Assembly: GCF_004784465.1 (NCBI RefSeq)
Contig: NZ_SRRU01000016.1
Span: forward strand, 33,054-97,053
Length of the DNA: 64,000 nucleotides
Source of the DNA: Streptomyces griseoluteus
GTDB taxonomy: Bacteria; Actinomycetota; Actinomycetes; Streptomycetales; Streptomycetaceae
Direction: 5' to 3'
Within the stretch, counting starts at the first letter, position 1. Every line of letters starts with the position of its first letter. The notes below the pieces were generated by a model. It saw nothing but the letters and a program-made list of their open reading frames with translations, made no database searches and was not told the DNA's origin. Of the stretch, positions 46,199 to 55,555 are shown piece by piece. A program made the translations under genes and the position numbers.

Positions 46199-47170
46199 AT
46201 GAGTGTCACCTCGCTGATCGACACCGCCCTCGACCGCTCCGTCGTCCTCGGCTACGGGTGGCCCGGACTGCTCGTGCGCAAGGCCCTGCCGGACTGGCCC
46301 GACGGGCCCGTGCGGATGGACGGCAAGGTCGTCCTCGTCACCGGCGCGGGGTCCGGGGTCGGTCTCGCGGCCGCCGTCGGCTTCGCCAGGCTGGGGGCCT
46401 CGGTGCGGGTGCTCGGCCGTAGCGAGCAGCGGGCCGAGGAGGCCGCCGCGCTGACGCGGGAGCAGGCGGGCGATGACGTCGACGTACGGCCCGTCGTGTG
46501 CGACGTCAGCAGTCTGGCCGCGCTGCGGGACTTCACCACGCGCTTCCTCGAGGAGGAGGACCGGCTCGACGTGCTGGTCAACAACGCGGGGGTGATGCCG
46601 GACGAGCGGCAGTACAGCGTGGACGGGGTGGAGCTGACGTTCGCCACGCATGTGCTGGCACCCTGGGTGCTGATCGAGGAGCTGACGCCGCTGCTCGCCC
46701 GCTCCGCGCCGTCGGTGGTGATCAACGTGACCTCGGGCGGGCAGTACGGGCAGCAGCTTCCCGCCGGTGATCCGGAGTCCGAGGAGACGCCGTACAGCCC
46801 GAAGAAGTTCTACGCCCGGACCAAGCGGGCGCAGGTGGTGGTCACCGAGAAGTGGGCGGAGCGGCTGCACGACCAGGGTGTGCACGTGCACTCGATGCAT
46901 CCGGGGTGGGCGGACACGAAGGGGGTACGGCAGTGGCTGCCGGTCTTCCGGGCGGTGACCCGGCCCATCATCCGCAGCCCTGCCCAGGGGGCCGACACGA
47001 TCGTCTGGCTCGGCGCGGCTTCGGAGGCCACCGAGAACGACGGGCTGTTCTGGCATGACCGGCGGCCTCGGCCGACTACGTATCCCCTCGCGGCGGGCGC
47101 GGATTCGGAGGAGGCGCGGGAGGAGTTGTGGGAGTACGTCTCGTCCCTTGCGCATGGTGAGAGGGGTTGA
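46199..47170 (+). CDS. Short-chain dehydrogenase/reductase
   Basis: A 323-residue SDR enzyme. After about 45 residues comes MDGKVVLVTGAGSGVGLAAA (TGxxxGxG cofactor loop), then NNAGVMPDERQ, the Ser in INVTSGGQYG and YARTKRAQ (Y-x3-K). The N-terminal extension and the pattern GVHVHSMHPGWADT place it near the DHRS12-like group. It uses NAD(P) to interconvert an alcohol and ketone; the substrate is unknown. ATG 46199 is preferred over an upstream GTG because conservation begins there. Confidence 0.9.
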   Translation: MSVTSLIDTALDRSVVLGYGWPGLLVRKALPDWPDGPVRMDGKVVLVTGAGSGVGLAAAVGFARLGASVRVLGRSEQRAEEAAALTREQAGDDVDVRPVVCDVSSLAALRDFTTRFLEEEDRLDVLVNNAGVMPDERQYSVDGVELTFATHVLAPWVLIEELTPLLARSAPSVVINVTSGGQYGQQLPAGDPESEETPYSPKKFYARTKRAQVVVTEKWAERLHDQGVHVHSMHPGWADTKGVRQWLPVFRAVTRPIIRSPAQGADTIVWLGAASEATENDGLFWHDRRPRPTTYPLAAGADSEEAREELWEYVSSLAHGERG

Positions 47171-47266
47171 GGGGGCGTTCAGCGGCGGCCTCCAGCCAGG
47201 GAACACCCGTACGGTTCATCGTTGATCGCTGTGTATCCTCGCCTCCCACATCACAGGGGAGGGATC

Positions 47267-48049
47267 ATGAAACGAAGATTGGCCGCAGCGGCCTGGGGCG
47301 TGACCGGTGGGGCGATTGTGCTGGCGCTGGTGTCCACGACCGTCGCTCATGCGGAGGGTCGGGGGGACGTGCGGGTCACGAAGACCGTCGTGAACGGCGG
47401 GAAGAACGTCGGCGTGGGGACTTCGAAGACCATCACCTATCCGATCGCTGTCACCATCCGGGACAACTCCGGGGTGAAGGGGCTGACGGACATCAGCGTG
47501 TTCAACTCGGACAACGGCTGGGGGTTCAGCGACTGGGTGGGCACCCGGTGCGAGAAGCAGAGCTCCACCACCTCGGTGTGCACGGCCACGATGACGGTCA
47601 ACCCGGCCTGGCTGCCCGACAGCCTGCCCGACCCCAATACGGCGGCCGGCACCTGGCAGGTCAACGCGACCGTGAAGGCCAAGGACGGTGACTACTGGAT
47701 CTCCGACCGCATCGCCCAGTTCAAGATGAAGCGCGCCTCGAAGCTGACGACGAACGCGTCACCCGAACCGGTCGTCAAGGGCCACAAGTTGACCGTCACC
47801 GGCAGCCTGACCCGCGCGAGTTGGAAGGACCTGAAGTATCACGGGTTCTCCGGGCAGGCCGTACAGCTTCAGTTCAAGAAGTCCGGCGCCTCTCGGTTCA
47901 GCACCGTCAAGACGGTGAAGACCAGTAGCACCGGCAAGCTCAGCACCACTGTCACCGCCGACTCGGCGGGTACCTGGCGGTGGTTCTTCCCCGGTACCAC
48001 GACGACGGCACAGGTCGCGTCGGGCGGCGATGCGGTGAAGCTGAAGTAG
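47267..48049 (+). CDS. Secreted hypothetical protein
   Basis: A 260-residue protein with a signal peptide (MKRRLAAAAWGVTGGAIVLA ending VAHAEG). The mature part has two beta-sandwich-like regions: residues 25-150 with a possible disulfide (TRCEKQSSTTSVCTATM), and 155-260 beginning KLTTNASPEPVVKGHKLTVT, resembling the repeat domains of Streptomyces surface or calcium-regulated secreted proteins. GGGGAGGG precedes ATG 47267. Function is unknown; adhesion or a structural role is only a guess. Confidence 0.8.
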   Translation: MKRRLAAAAWGVTGGAIVLALVSTTVAHAEGRGDVRVTKTVVNGGKNVGVGTSKTITYPIAVTIRDNSGVKGLTDISVFNSDNGWGFSDWVGTRCEKQSSTTSVCTATMTVNPAWLPDSLPDPNTAAGTWQVNATVKAKDGDYWISDRIAQFKMKRASKLTTNASPEPVVKGHKLTVTGSLTRASWKDLKYHGFSGQAVQLQFKKSGASRFSTVKTVKTSSTGKLSTTVTADSAGTWRWFFPGTTTTAQVASGGDAVKLK

Positions 48050-48056
48050 CGGCTTC

Positions 48057-48983
48057 TCAGCAGTGGGGTGGCGGTGGTGGTGGGAGCAGGTGTCTGATCA
48101 GGGCCGTCACCGCTGCCCCGGCCGGGGCTACGCACCAGCGTTCGGTGCGGGGCAGGACCGGGAGGTCCAGTTGCTGGCGGGACCACCCGGGGAGGAGGGA
48201 GGCGGCTGCGGCGCCGAGGAGGAGGTACGGGGGGAGGACGGGTTTAGGGAGGGGCGGGCGCAGGAGGATGTAGTGAACCGCCTCTCGGGTTTGGGGAGTC
48301 AGGCGTAGTTCGGGGCGGTAAGTGTTGAGGGTGGTGTGAAGTTCCGCCACCGTTGCCGGGGGGTTCTCGATGCCGAGCGCGGTGGCGACTCGCGCCATGT
48401 CGGCCACGTACGCGTCCCGGCCCGCCGCGTTCAGCGGGTGTCTGCCGTAGCGCTGGTGCGCGGTGAGGAAGCAGTACGCCTCGGCGCTGTGGACCCAGGC
48501 CAGGAGGTGGGGGTCGGCGGCGTGGTACGGCTCGCCGTCCGGCGTGTGGCCCCGGATGTTCTCGTGGACGGCTCGTACGCGGTCGACGGCTCGCTGGGCG
48601 TCGTCCGCCGCGCCGTAGGTGGTGTACGCGAGGAACGTGCTCGTGCGGGCGAGGCGGCCCCAGGGGTCGTTGCGGTAGTCGGAGTGGTCGGCCACCGCCG
48701 TCATCGCCAGGGGGTGCAGGGACTGGAGCAGCAGGGCGGCCAGGCCGCCGGGGAACATGGACGCGTCGCCGTGGACCACGCGGATCGGCCGGTCCGGGGC
48801 GAACCAGCGGGGGCCGGGTGTGCCGTGGACCCGGCGTCGGCTTTCCGGGCCGTCGGGGCCGGCCACAGCCCGGAAGAGGGCGTCGCCCAATCGGCCTCGC
48901 AGGCCGGGACGTGGGGCTGCCGCGCCCGTTGTCCTTCGTTCCGGGCGCGGTCGGGTGCGCGTGGCTGAGGAATCGTCGACCAT
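48057..48983 (-). CDS. MpaB-type oxygenase (DUF2236)
   Basis: A 308-residue protein of the ER-bound oxygenase MpaB/latex-clearing-protein family. Typical segments are HGDASMFPGGLAALLLQSLH (N-terminal helix with His), DYRNDPWGRLARTSTFLAYTTYG and DPHLLAWVHSAEAYCFL with the conserved His. Members bind haem b and cleave or oxidise hydrophobic chains. The C-terminus is Pro-rich. ATG 48983 has AAGGG seven bases upstream. It converges with the secreted-protein gene (seven bases apart). Confidence 0.85.
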   Translation of the reverse strand: MVDDSSATRTRPRPERRTTGAAAPRPGLRGRLGDALFRAVAGPDGPESRRRVHGTPGPRWFAPDRPIRVVHGDASMFPGGLAALLLQSLHPLAMTAVADHSDYRNDPWGRLARTSTFLAYTTYGAADDAQRAVDRVRAVHENIRGHTPDGEPYHAADPHLLAWVHSAEAYCFLTAHQRYGRHPLNAAGRDAYVADMARVATALGIENPPATVAELHTTLNTYRPELRLTPQTREAVHYILLRPPLPKPVLPPYLLLGAAAASLLPGWSRQQLDLPVLPRTERWCVAPAGAAVTALIRHLLPPPPPPHC

Positions 48984-49359
48984 CGACACGCCCTTGTCCC
49001 TCGACTACCACCGAGTGAACACCCATGGAGCGGGCGATGCCAGTCGCATCGCTACTGCGTCGTTTCGGGGTCGTGCGGGTGCCTCTCCCGTGACGAGCAC
49101 AGCAGGGGCAGGTTGTCCGGCGCAGGTCTCATACCACCTGTCTCGGGCAGCTGACGGGCTCAGCTTGGCTTTCAACCTCTGTGCGCTTGTGTCTGCGGTG
49201 CCTCTCCGTAGGACGCGGTCTGGTCACGCGGAAGGAGAGAGCTGTTCGCGCACCCATCCGGGATCGGGTTGGTGTGTGTGGCGGACGACCTCACGGTCGG
49301 GGTGGACGGACGGCAGGCCGTCCGAGGCGCTGACGAGTACGGGACCCGGCCGCTGGTGA
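48984..49359. other. Gap without a supported gene
   Basis: A plus-strand frame around 49280-49390 reads VADDLTVGVDGRQAVRGADE with good codon bias, possibly a fragment of a lost gene, and it overlaps the 3' end of the luciferase-like gene. Otherwise nothing is recognised. Confidence 0.3.
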
Positions 49360-50391
49360 TCAGCCGCTGGGGTGCCCGCCGTCAGGGCGCCCCAGCGCGG
49401 GGCCGAGCTTCGTCGCGATGTCGGTGAGGATCTGTACGTAGTCCTCGTGCCGGAAGGTGAACGGCAGCGCGAACGCCACCTCGTCCACCTCGCGGAACCC
49501 CGCGTGCGCGTGTAGCCGCTCGGCGATCTCCTCGCTGGTGCCCACCAGGTCCGGCGCGAACAGCAGCCGCGCCGGACCCTGCGGTGAGGCCGTGCGGGGC
49601 AGCCGGGCGGCGGCGAACTCGGCGTACCGCGCCCGCTGTCCGGCCGTCGCGGAGTCGGTCGGAATCACCACCAGACCCTGTGAGACCCGGGCCGCCGCCC
49701 CCTCGGGGTGCCGCGCGCGGAACTCCCGGATCTGGGCCGCCTGGATAGCCGCGAAGTCCAGCGGGGCGTCAGGGTCCTCGGCCTTGACCACACTGCTGGT
49801 GAGCAGGTTCATGCCCTGCTCACCAGCCCAGCGCGCCGAGGCCACGCTGCCGCCGCCGTACCACATGCGCCGGGCGAGGCCGGGAGAGTGCGGCTGGACG
49901 ATGTCGGAGTACTCCTCGAAGCCCTCGGCGCCCTTGAAGTTGGTGGCCGGCTCACCCCCGACGAAGTCGAGGAGCCGCCGGACTCGTCCGTACCCGAAGT
50001 CCTCCGCCTCGACGGAGGCCGGATAGAGCGCCTCCTTGACCTGGTCGTAGTGGATCGGGGGTCCCGCGCTGACCCCGGGATTGAAGCGGCCGCCGGAAAG
50101 CACGTCCACCGTGGCCAGGTCCTCGGCGAGGCGCAGCGGGTTCTCCCAGCCCAGCGGGATCACCGCCGTGCCCAGCTCGATGCGCCGGGTGCGCTGCGAG
50201 GCGGCCGCCAGCACGGCGACGGGTGACGAGATGCCGTACTGGAGGTGCCGGTGCCGCACCCAGGCGCTGTCGAAGCCCAGCCGCTCGCCCAGCTCGATGA
50301 TCTCCAGCGTGTCGGCGTGACCCCGGGCGGGCTCCGCCGGATCGAACAGCCCGATCGTCAAAAACCCCAGCTTGCGCAGTGGACGCGACAT
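49360..50391 (-). CDS. LLM-class flavin-dependent oxidoreductase
   Basis: A 343-residue luciferase-like TIM-barrel enzyme. KLGFLTIGLFDPAEPARGHA starts the first strand, LGFDSAWVRHRHLQ contains the active-site His region, and RRIELGTAVIPLGWENPLRLAEDLATVDVLSGGRFNPGVSAG is the family signature. GTSEEIAERLHAHAGFREVDE closes the barrel. It uses reduced FMN (or F420) to oxidise an unknown small molecule. ATG 50391 has GGAGGAGG upstream at a somewhat long spacing. Confidence 0.9.
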   Translation of the reverse strand: MSRPLRKLGFLTIGLFDPAEPARGHADTLEIIELGERLGFDSAWVRHRHLQYGISSPVAVLAAASQRTRRIELGTAVIPLGWENPLRLAEDLATVDVLSGGRFNPGVSAGPPIHYDQVKEALYPASVEAEDFGYGRVRRLLDFVGGEPATNFKGAEGFEEYSDIVQPHSPGLARRMWYGGGSVASARWAGEQGMNLLTSSVVKAEDPDAPLDFAAIQAAQIREFRARHPEGAAARVSQGLVVIPTDSATAGQRARYAEFAAARLPRTASPQGPARLLFAPDLVGTSEEIAERLHAHAGFREVDEVAFALPFTFRHEDYVQILTDIATKLGPALGRPDGGHPSG

Positions 50392-50631
50392 GGACGTCAC
50401 GGCCTCCTCCACCACTCGGACAGCACTCGAAGCGCTCCGGCCGCGCTCGGCCGGGAACAGCCCGATTCTCCCAGCTGAATGTGACAACCGTGTGATCGAA
50501 ATGAACGACCCGAAGGAGCGGGGCACCTACTATCTGCGGGCCCGGCGGCCCGAGCTGGCCTCGGCGCGGGCGGGGCTGCCCGACCCGGCGGGGGCGACAT
50601 GGCGTCGTGGTGGCGATGGTTGCAGTAGCCC

Positions 50632-50784
50632 GGATCATCCCCGCGCGTGCGGGGACCCACCGGATCTCGCCGGTACGGAACGTGCGGTAGATGGGACCAT
50701 CCCCCCGCGTGCGCAGGGCCGACTGGAACGGCGCGCAGACCCCCACCGGACTCGCCAGAGCGTCCCCCCGTGCGCGGGGCCGAC
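50632..50784. CRISPR. Degenerate type I-E-like CRISPR relic
   Basis: Three decayed repeats: GGATCATCCCCGCGCGTGCG at 50632, GGACCATCCCCCCGCGTGCG at 50694, and CGTCCCCCCGTGCGCGGGGC near 50761. They recur at intervals of 62 and 61 bases, the spacing expected for 29-base repeats with 32-base spacers. The repeats differ at several positions, and no cas genes occur in the window, so the array is inactive or orphaned. The repeat orientation (GGACCATCC... first) implies the minus strand is the usual transcribed sense. Confidence 0.55.
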
Positions 50785-50909
50785 ATCTGCTGGTCAGGCA
50801 CTTACTGGGCACGGCGGCCGTCTTCATTCGGTGGCAACGGCCCCGCCCAGCAAGACTCTTGGGACTGAGATTGAACTCGTGACGTCGGCAAGATCGACAG
50901 GCGGCAGCC

Positions 50910-51380
50910 TCAGCGCTTGCGATCGGGGCACCACTCGTAAGCCCCCGGCGCTGTCTCGATGACTTCACTGGGCCAGGTCTGCCTCACCCGCTGCAGATCT
51001 TCTTGATGCTTGTGGACCCAGTTCTCTTCTGCACGGATTCCCAGGAGCGTTGTGAGACGATCCGGATCTTCGACCGTCACCGACAGCCAGCCGTCTTCAT
51101 GCATGTGAAGGGTGAGGCTCAGGCCACGATCTCCTCCGATGCCGGCTTGCCGGCCTGGGACGAGGTCGGACAGGTCTTGCTGCCAAGCGTCGAGGTCGTG
51201 CTGGAAGAGGAGGACGTCCAGCCGAGCCTCGATGAAACTGGCGGATACAAGCACGTCGGCGCGCAGGATGTCGTGGCCGGTCAGTATGCCCGGCTGGAAG
51301 CGGCCAGTGACGCGCACGATGCAGCGGTTCCCGTCTGCGTCCTCCAGGTGGATCAGATCCGTCGGGGCAGGTTCCGTCAT
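50910..51380 (-). CDS. DUF5959 family protein
   Basis: A 156-residue soluble protein matching the actinobacterial DUF5959 family: LIHLEDADGNRCIVRVTGRF, QPGILTGHDILRADVLVS and the late LSVTVEDPDRLTTL are characteristic. The function of the family is unknown; members are numerous in Streptomyces. The first 20 residues after ATG 51380 fit the family start. It lies between two CRISPR relics, about 125 and 150 bases from each. Confidence 0.75.
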   Translation of the reverse strand: MTEPAPTDLIHLEDADGNRCIVRVTGRFQPGILTGHDILRADVLVSASFIEARLDVLLFQHDLDAWQQDLSDLVPGRQAGIGGDRGLSLTLHMHEDGWLSVTVEDPDRLTTLLGIRAEENWVHKHQEDLQRVRQTWPSEVIETAPGAYEWCPDRKR

Positions 51381-51530
51381 CGGGTACTCCGTTTCCTAGA
51401 GATGGGGTGAGCTTGCATCCTCTCCTCCGTGAGCGACGCGGCCGACCGAGGGCAATGAGGGTCACGGACCAAAGGTCATGCTGGTGGCGGCGACACAGCC
51501 GTCGATGACGTCGGCTGTCTGCAGGCCTCG

Positions 51531-51619
51531 GGAACCATCCCCGCGCGGAGGGGGAGCACGCGAGACGAGGGCGCTGCGGCACGTATCCGAGGGACCATCC
51601 CCGCGCGTGCGGGGAGCAG
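51531..51619. CRISPR. Two-repeat CRISPR relic
   Basis: GGAACCATCCCCGCGCGGAG (51531) and GGGACCATCCCCGCGCGTGC (51591) begin two 29-base repeats that both end GGGGAGCA, separated by a 31-base spacer (51560-51590). The second repeat is a good match to the common Streptomyces type I-E sequence. This is the minimum that can be called an array. Confidence 0.5.
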
Positions 51620-51985
51620 ACTCACTGACCTGCAACAGCCGCCCCGGACTCGGCGAACGTGTCCTGCTTGTGCTCGTCGTGGAACGACATCAGCGGCATC
51701 ACCAGCGCCACCGTCGCGGGCCCACGAGGAATCCGTAGCGCGCGGCCGGCACGACATCGGCGCCGGCGGCGGCCGCGCCGACCGCAGCGGCGTTGTCCGC
51801 ACGACGTCGGCACGCCGGCCGCACTTCCACTCCGAGCGCGTTCCGTAGCGGCACCCGCACGGGAGAGATACTGGAGTGGCTCCTGTGACAGCAGTGAGTC
51901 ACCGGGGGTTCAGAGGGGAGCAAAACCTGCGTCCATCTCATGGACCGACGTAGTCACAGACATGTACCGGTGCTACAAATGCCGC

Positions 51986-54679
51986 ATGTCGGACCGATTC
52001 ACCCGATTCAGGCGTATGGCATGGCATGCCGTGGTCGCCATGAGCCCGCGCAGCCTCGCCGGGCAGGTGCTGCTCGTGCAGGTGGTACTGGTGGTCGCGC
52101 TCGTCGTCTGCGGCGTCATCGCTCTCGTCCTGCAGTCGGAACATGACAGCAGCGTGGAGGCCAGGCGGCGATCCATAGCCGTGGCGCAGACCTTCGCGCA
52201 CTCCCCCGGGCTCGTGCAGGCGCTGCGCTCCCCCGACCCGTCGAAGGAACTCCAGCCGCTCACCGAGGCGGGCCGCAAAACCGCGGGCGTCGACTTCATC
52301 GTGGTCATGGACACCAAGGGAATCCGCTACACCCACCCCATTCCGAGCAAGATCGGCCAGCGGTTCGTGGGCAGGATCGGTCCGTCGCTGGCCGGGAAGG
52401 TCTACACGGAGAGCGTCCACGGCCCGCTCGGTAACGAGGTGCAGGCGACCGTCCCCGTCGACGACGCCCGCGGCCGGGTGATCGCCCTGGTCTCCGCGGG
52501 GCTGAAGGTGAGGAACGTGACCAGCCAGGTGGACCGGCAGCTGCCGATCATCCTGGCCGCCGGCGCCGGGGCGCTCGTGGTGTCGACCGGCGGTACGGCC
52601 CTGGTGGGCAAGAGGCTGCGGCGCCAGACCCACAGCCTGGCGCCCGACGAGATGACCCGGATGTACGAGCACCACGACACCGTGCTCCACTCCGTGCGGG
52701 AGGGGGTGCTCATCGTAAGTGACGACGGTCGGCTGCTGCTCGCCAACGACGAGGCGAGGCGCCTGCTGGAACTGCCCGCCGAGGCCGAGGGGCGCAACGT
52801 GCGGGAGCTGTCGGACCTCGACCCCGCCACGGTCGAGCTGCTCGTCTCCGGGCGCGAGGCCAGCGACGAGGTGCACTACGCCGGGGGACGGCTGCTGGCG
52901 GTGAACCAGAGGCCCATGGACGGCGCCGGCAGCCCCGGGGGGACGGTGGTGACGTTGCGCGACTCCACCGAGCTGCAGGCGGTGTCCGGCCGGGCGGAGG
53001 TCATCCGGGAGCGGCTGGAGCTGCTGTACGACGCGGGTCTCGGCATCGGCACCACCCTCGACGTGGTCCGCACGGCCGACGAGCTGGCGCAGGTCGCCGT
53101 CCCGCGGTTCGCCGACTTCGTCACCGTGGATCTGGCCGACGCCGTGCTGCACGGCGAGGAACCGCTGCCCACCGCGACGGAGGTGCGGCGCGTCGCCGTC
53201 AGCGGCATCCAGGACGACCATCCGCTGTACGAACAGGGCCGGCTGATCGACTTCCTTCCGTCCACACCGCAGGCGCGCGGCTACGGCTCCGGCCGCTCGG
53301 AGCTGGTGCCCGACCTGTCGACCGCGGAGGGCTGGCTGGTCCAGGACCCGGACCGGACCCGGCGGGTCCTGGACTACGGCATCCACTCGCTGATCGCCGC
53401 CCCGATCCAGGCCCGCGGTGTGTTGCTGGGCATGGCCAACTTCTGGCGCTCCAAACGGGAACCCTTCGACGAGGAGGAACTGTCCTTGGCGGAGGAGCTG
53501 GTGGCCCGGGCCGCGGTCAGCATCGACAACGCCCGCCGGTACACCCGCGAGCACGCGCTGGCGGTCACTCTCCAGCGCAGTCTGCTGCCCCGGGTCCTGC
53601 CCGAGCAGAGCGCCCTCGACGTCTGCTATCGCTATCTGCCCGCCCAGTCGGGCGTGAGCGGCGACTGGTTCGACGTGATCCCGCTGCCCGGCAGCCGGGT
53701 GGCGCTGTCCGTCGGCGACGTCGTCGGCCACGGTCTGCACGCGGCGGCGACGATGGGGCGGCTGCGGACGGCGGTGCACAACTTCTCCAGCCTCGACCTG
53801 CCGCCGGACGAGCTGCTCAGCCATCTGGACGAGCTGGTCGGCCGCATCGACCAGAACGAGGCCTGCCCGGAGACGGCCGACGAGATCGTGGGCGCCACCT
53901 GTCTGTATGCGATCTACGACCCGGTGACGCGCCGCTGCGTCATGGCCCGGGCCGGGCATCTGGTGCCCGCGCTGGTCGCGCCGGACGGCAGTGTCGCCTT
54001 CCTCGACGTGCCGGCGGGGCCGCCACTGGGTCTCGGCGGTCTGCCGTTCCAGACGGCGGAGCTGGAGCTGGCCGAGGGCAGCCAGCTGGTGCTGTACACC
54101 GACGGCCTCATCGAGGACCGCGCACGGGACCTGGACGAGGGCATGGAGCTGCTGCGTCTGGCCCTGGCCGGACACCCCGACCGGACGCCGGAGGAGAGCT
54201 GTCAGGCGGTGTTGGACGAGCTGCTGCCCGAGCGTCCCAAGGACGACATCGCGCTGCTCATCGCCCGCACCCGCGCCCTGCCGGCCGAGCGAGTGGCCGA
54301 CTGGGAGGTGCCGCGGGACCCGGCGGCCGTGTCGGGCATGCGTCTCGCCGTGTCCGACACGCTCGAGGAGTGGGGCCTGTCCGAGCTGGGCTTCGGCATG
54401 GAACTCGTCCTGAGCGAGCTGATCACCAACGCCATCCGCTACGGCTCCGATCCGATCCATGTGCGGCTGATCCACGACCGCACGCTGATCTGCGAGGTGG
54501 CCGACGGCAGCAGCACCTCGCCGCATCTGCGGTACGCCGCGACGACCGACGAGGGCGGCCGGGGCCTGTTCCTGATCTCCCAGCTCGCCGAGCGCTGGGG
54601 CACCCGGTACACCGCGCAAGGCAAGGTGATCTGGGCCGAGCTGGCGATCCCGGACCTGGACGCGCTCCTGGCGGAGTGA
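51986..54679 (+). CDS. Membrane sensor with PAS, GAF, PP2C phosphatase and anti-sigma kinase domains
   Basis: An 897-residue protein. A membrane helix near residues 24-45 (VLLVQVVLVVALVVCGVIAL), an extracytoplasmic Cache-like sensor with FIVVMDTKGIRYTHPIPSKIG, and a second helix near 185-205. Then a PAS region (VLIVSDDGRLLLANDEARRL), a GAF domain ending in AAVSIDNARRYTREHALAV, a SpoIIE-type PP2C phosphatase (GVSGDWFDVIPLPG, SVGDVVGHGLHAAA, LVLYTDGLIED) and a C-terminal HATPase (LVLSELITNAIRYGSDPI, EGGRGLFLISQLAERW). One chain can both phosphorylate and dephosphorylate STAS proteins. The start is uncertain: ATG 51962, 51986 and 52040 are all in frame without a clear ribosome site. Confidence 0.9.
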   Translation: MSDRFTRFRRMAWHAVVAMSPRSLAGQVLLVQVVLVVALVVCGVIALVLQSEHDSSVEARRRSIAVAQTFAHSPGLVQALRSPDPSKELQPLTEAGRKTAGVDFIVVMDTKGIRYTHPIPSKIGQRFVGRIGPSLAGKVYTESVHGPLGNEVQATVPVDDARGRVIALVSAGLKVRNVTSQVDRQLPIILAAGAGALVVSTGGTALVGKRLRRQTHSLAPDEMTRMYEHHDTVLHSVREGVLIVSDDGRLLLANDEARRLLELPAEAEGRNVRELSDLDPATVELLVSGREASDEVHYAGGRLLAVNQRPMDGAGSPGGTVVTLRDSTELQAVSGRAEVIRERLELLYDAGLGIGTTLDVVRTADELAQVAVPRFADFVTVDLADAVLHGEEPLPTATEVRRVAVSGIQDDHPLYEQGRLIDFLPSTPQARGYGSGRSELVPDLSTAEGWLVQDPDRTRRVLDYGIHSLIAAPIQARGVLLGMANFWRSKREPFDEEELSLAEELVARAAVSIDNARRYTREHALAVTLQRSLLPRVLPEQSALDVCYRYLPAQSGVSGDWFDVIPLPGSRVALSVGDVVGHGLHAAATMGRLRTAVHNFSSLDLPPDELLSHLDELVGRIDQNEACPETADEIVGATCLYAIYDPVTRRCVMARAGHLVPALVAPDGSVAFLDVPAGPPLGLGGLPFQTAELELAEGSQLVLYTDGLIEDRARDLDEGMELLRLALAGHPDRTPEESCQAVLDELLPERPKDDIALLIARTRALPAERVADWEVPRDPAAVSGMRLAVSDTLEEWGLSELGFGMELVLSELITNAIRYGSDPIHVRLIHDRTLICEVADGSSTSPHLRYAATTDEGGRGLFLISQLAERWGTRYTAQGKVIWAELAIPDLDALLAE

Positions 54680-54910
54680 GCGATTGCACCGGCCGCGGTG
54701 GCGCCTGGCCGCGTCAGGCCCCATGGGGTGCGGACAGGCGAGGCCTCGGCGACGTGCCGGGCGCCGATCGCCCGCCTTGCCACCGAACCCAGGGCGTTGA
54801 CATCAAGTGAACAAGAGCGCACTGTTCGGCTCCGGGGGGACCCCCATCGCGTCGACTCCCTTCTCCGCCTTGCACCTGGACCATTACGCCGCCCAGCCGT
54901 GCAATATCCT

Positions 54911-55396
54911 TCAGCATGCGCAGGAGATACCCGAGCGCGGAGCGGTCAGGTCGTCGACAGGGCGCTGCTCGGCGCCGGTGGCGGAGTCGTAGGCGAAGCC
55001 CTCGCGCGCCCAGTACTCGAAGCCGCCGAGCATTTCCTTGACCTGGTAGCCGAGGCGGGCGAAGGCGAGCGCCGCGCGGGTCGCGCCGTTGCAGCCGGGC
55101 CCCCAGCAGTAGGTGACCACGGTCTGGGCAGGGTCGATCAGCTGCGGCGCCAGGTCGGCAATCTGTGCGGTGGGGATGTGGAGGGCGCCCGGGATGTGGC
55201 CCTGCTCCCAGGCGGCATCGCTGCGGGTGTCGACCAGCACGAACCCGGGCGTGCCGGACGCCAGATCGGCGTGGACGTCGGAGACGTCCGCCTCGAAGGC
55301 GAGGCGGGCGGCGTAGTGGGCGGCGGCCTCGGCCGGGGCGGCGGCGGGCACGCTCAGGACCGCGCTGGCGATCTCTGCGGAAGCGGGTGCAGGCAT
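54911..55396 (-). CDS. Rhodanese-domain protein
   Basis: A 161-residue single-domain rhodanese (sulfurtransferase). FVLVDTRSDAAWEQGHIPGALHIPT is the CH2-type start and VTYCWGPGCNGATRAALAFARLGY carries the active-site Cys. An extra Cys pair ends the chain (SGISCAC), unusual and perhaps a redox or metal site. AAGGGG precedes ATG 55396. It lies 159 bases after a GlxA-type regulator gene, same strand. Confidence 0.85.
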   Translation of the reverse strand: MPAPASAEIASAVLSVPAAAPAEAAAHYAARLAFEADVSDVHADLASGTPGFVLVDTRSDAAWEQGHIPGALHIPTAQIADLAPQLIDPAQTVVTYCWGPGCNGATRAALAFARLGYQVKEMLGGFEYWAREGFAYDSATGAEQRPVDDLTAPRSGISCAC

Positions 55397-55555
55397 GGAG
55401 GTACCCCTTGTCTTGCTGGTGGGAACGAGATCCAGTGGGGCCGAGCCGGGTTTGCCCGACCGGCAACAGCTCCATCCTCCGACCCCTGCACCTCCTCTAC
55501 GAGGGGCGTGAACGCCGAAGGTCGCCAAGATTCCGCCAGTCGTACGGAGTGCCCC

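Noticed and set aside
50632..51619. A functional CRISPR-Cas system
   Set aside because: The repeats are degenerate and few, and none of the predicted proteins in the window resembles a Cas protein.
51938..54724. Long minus-strand open frame of 928 codons opposite the multidomain sensor
   Set aside because: Antisense shadow of a GC-rich gene; the plus-strand frame has complete GAF, PP2C and HATPase motifs.
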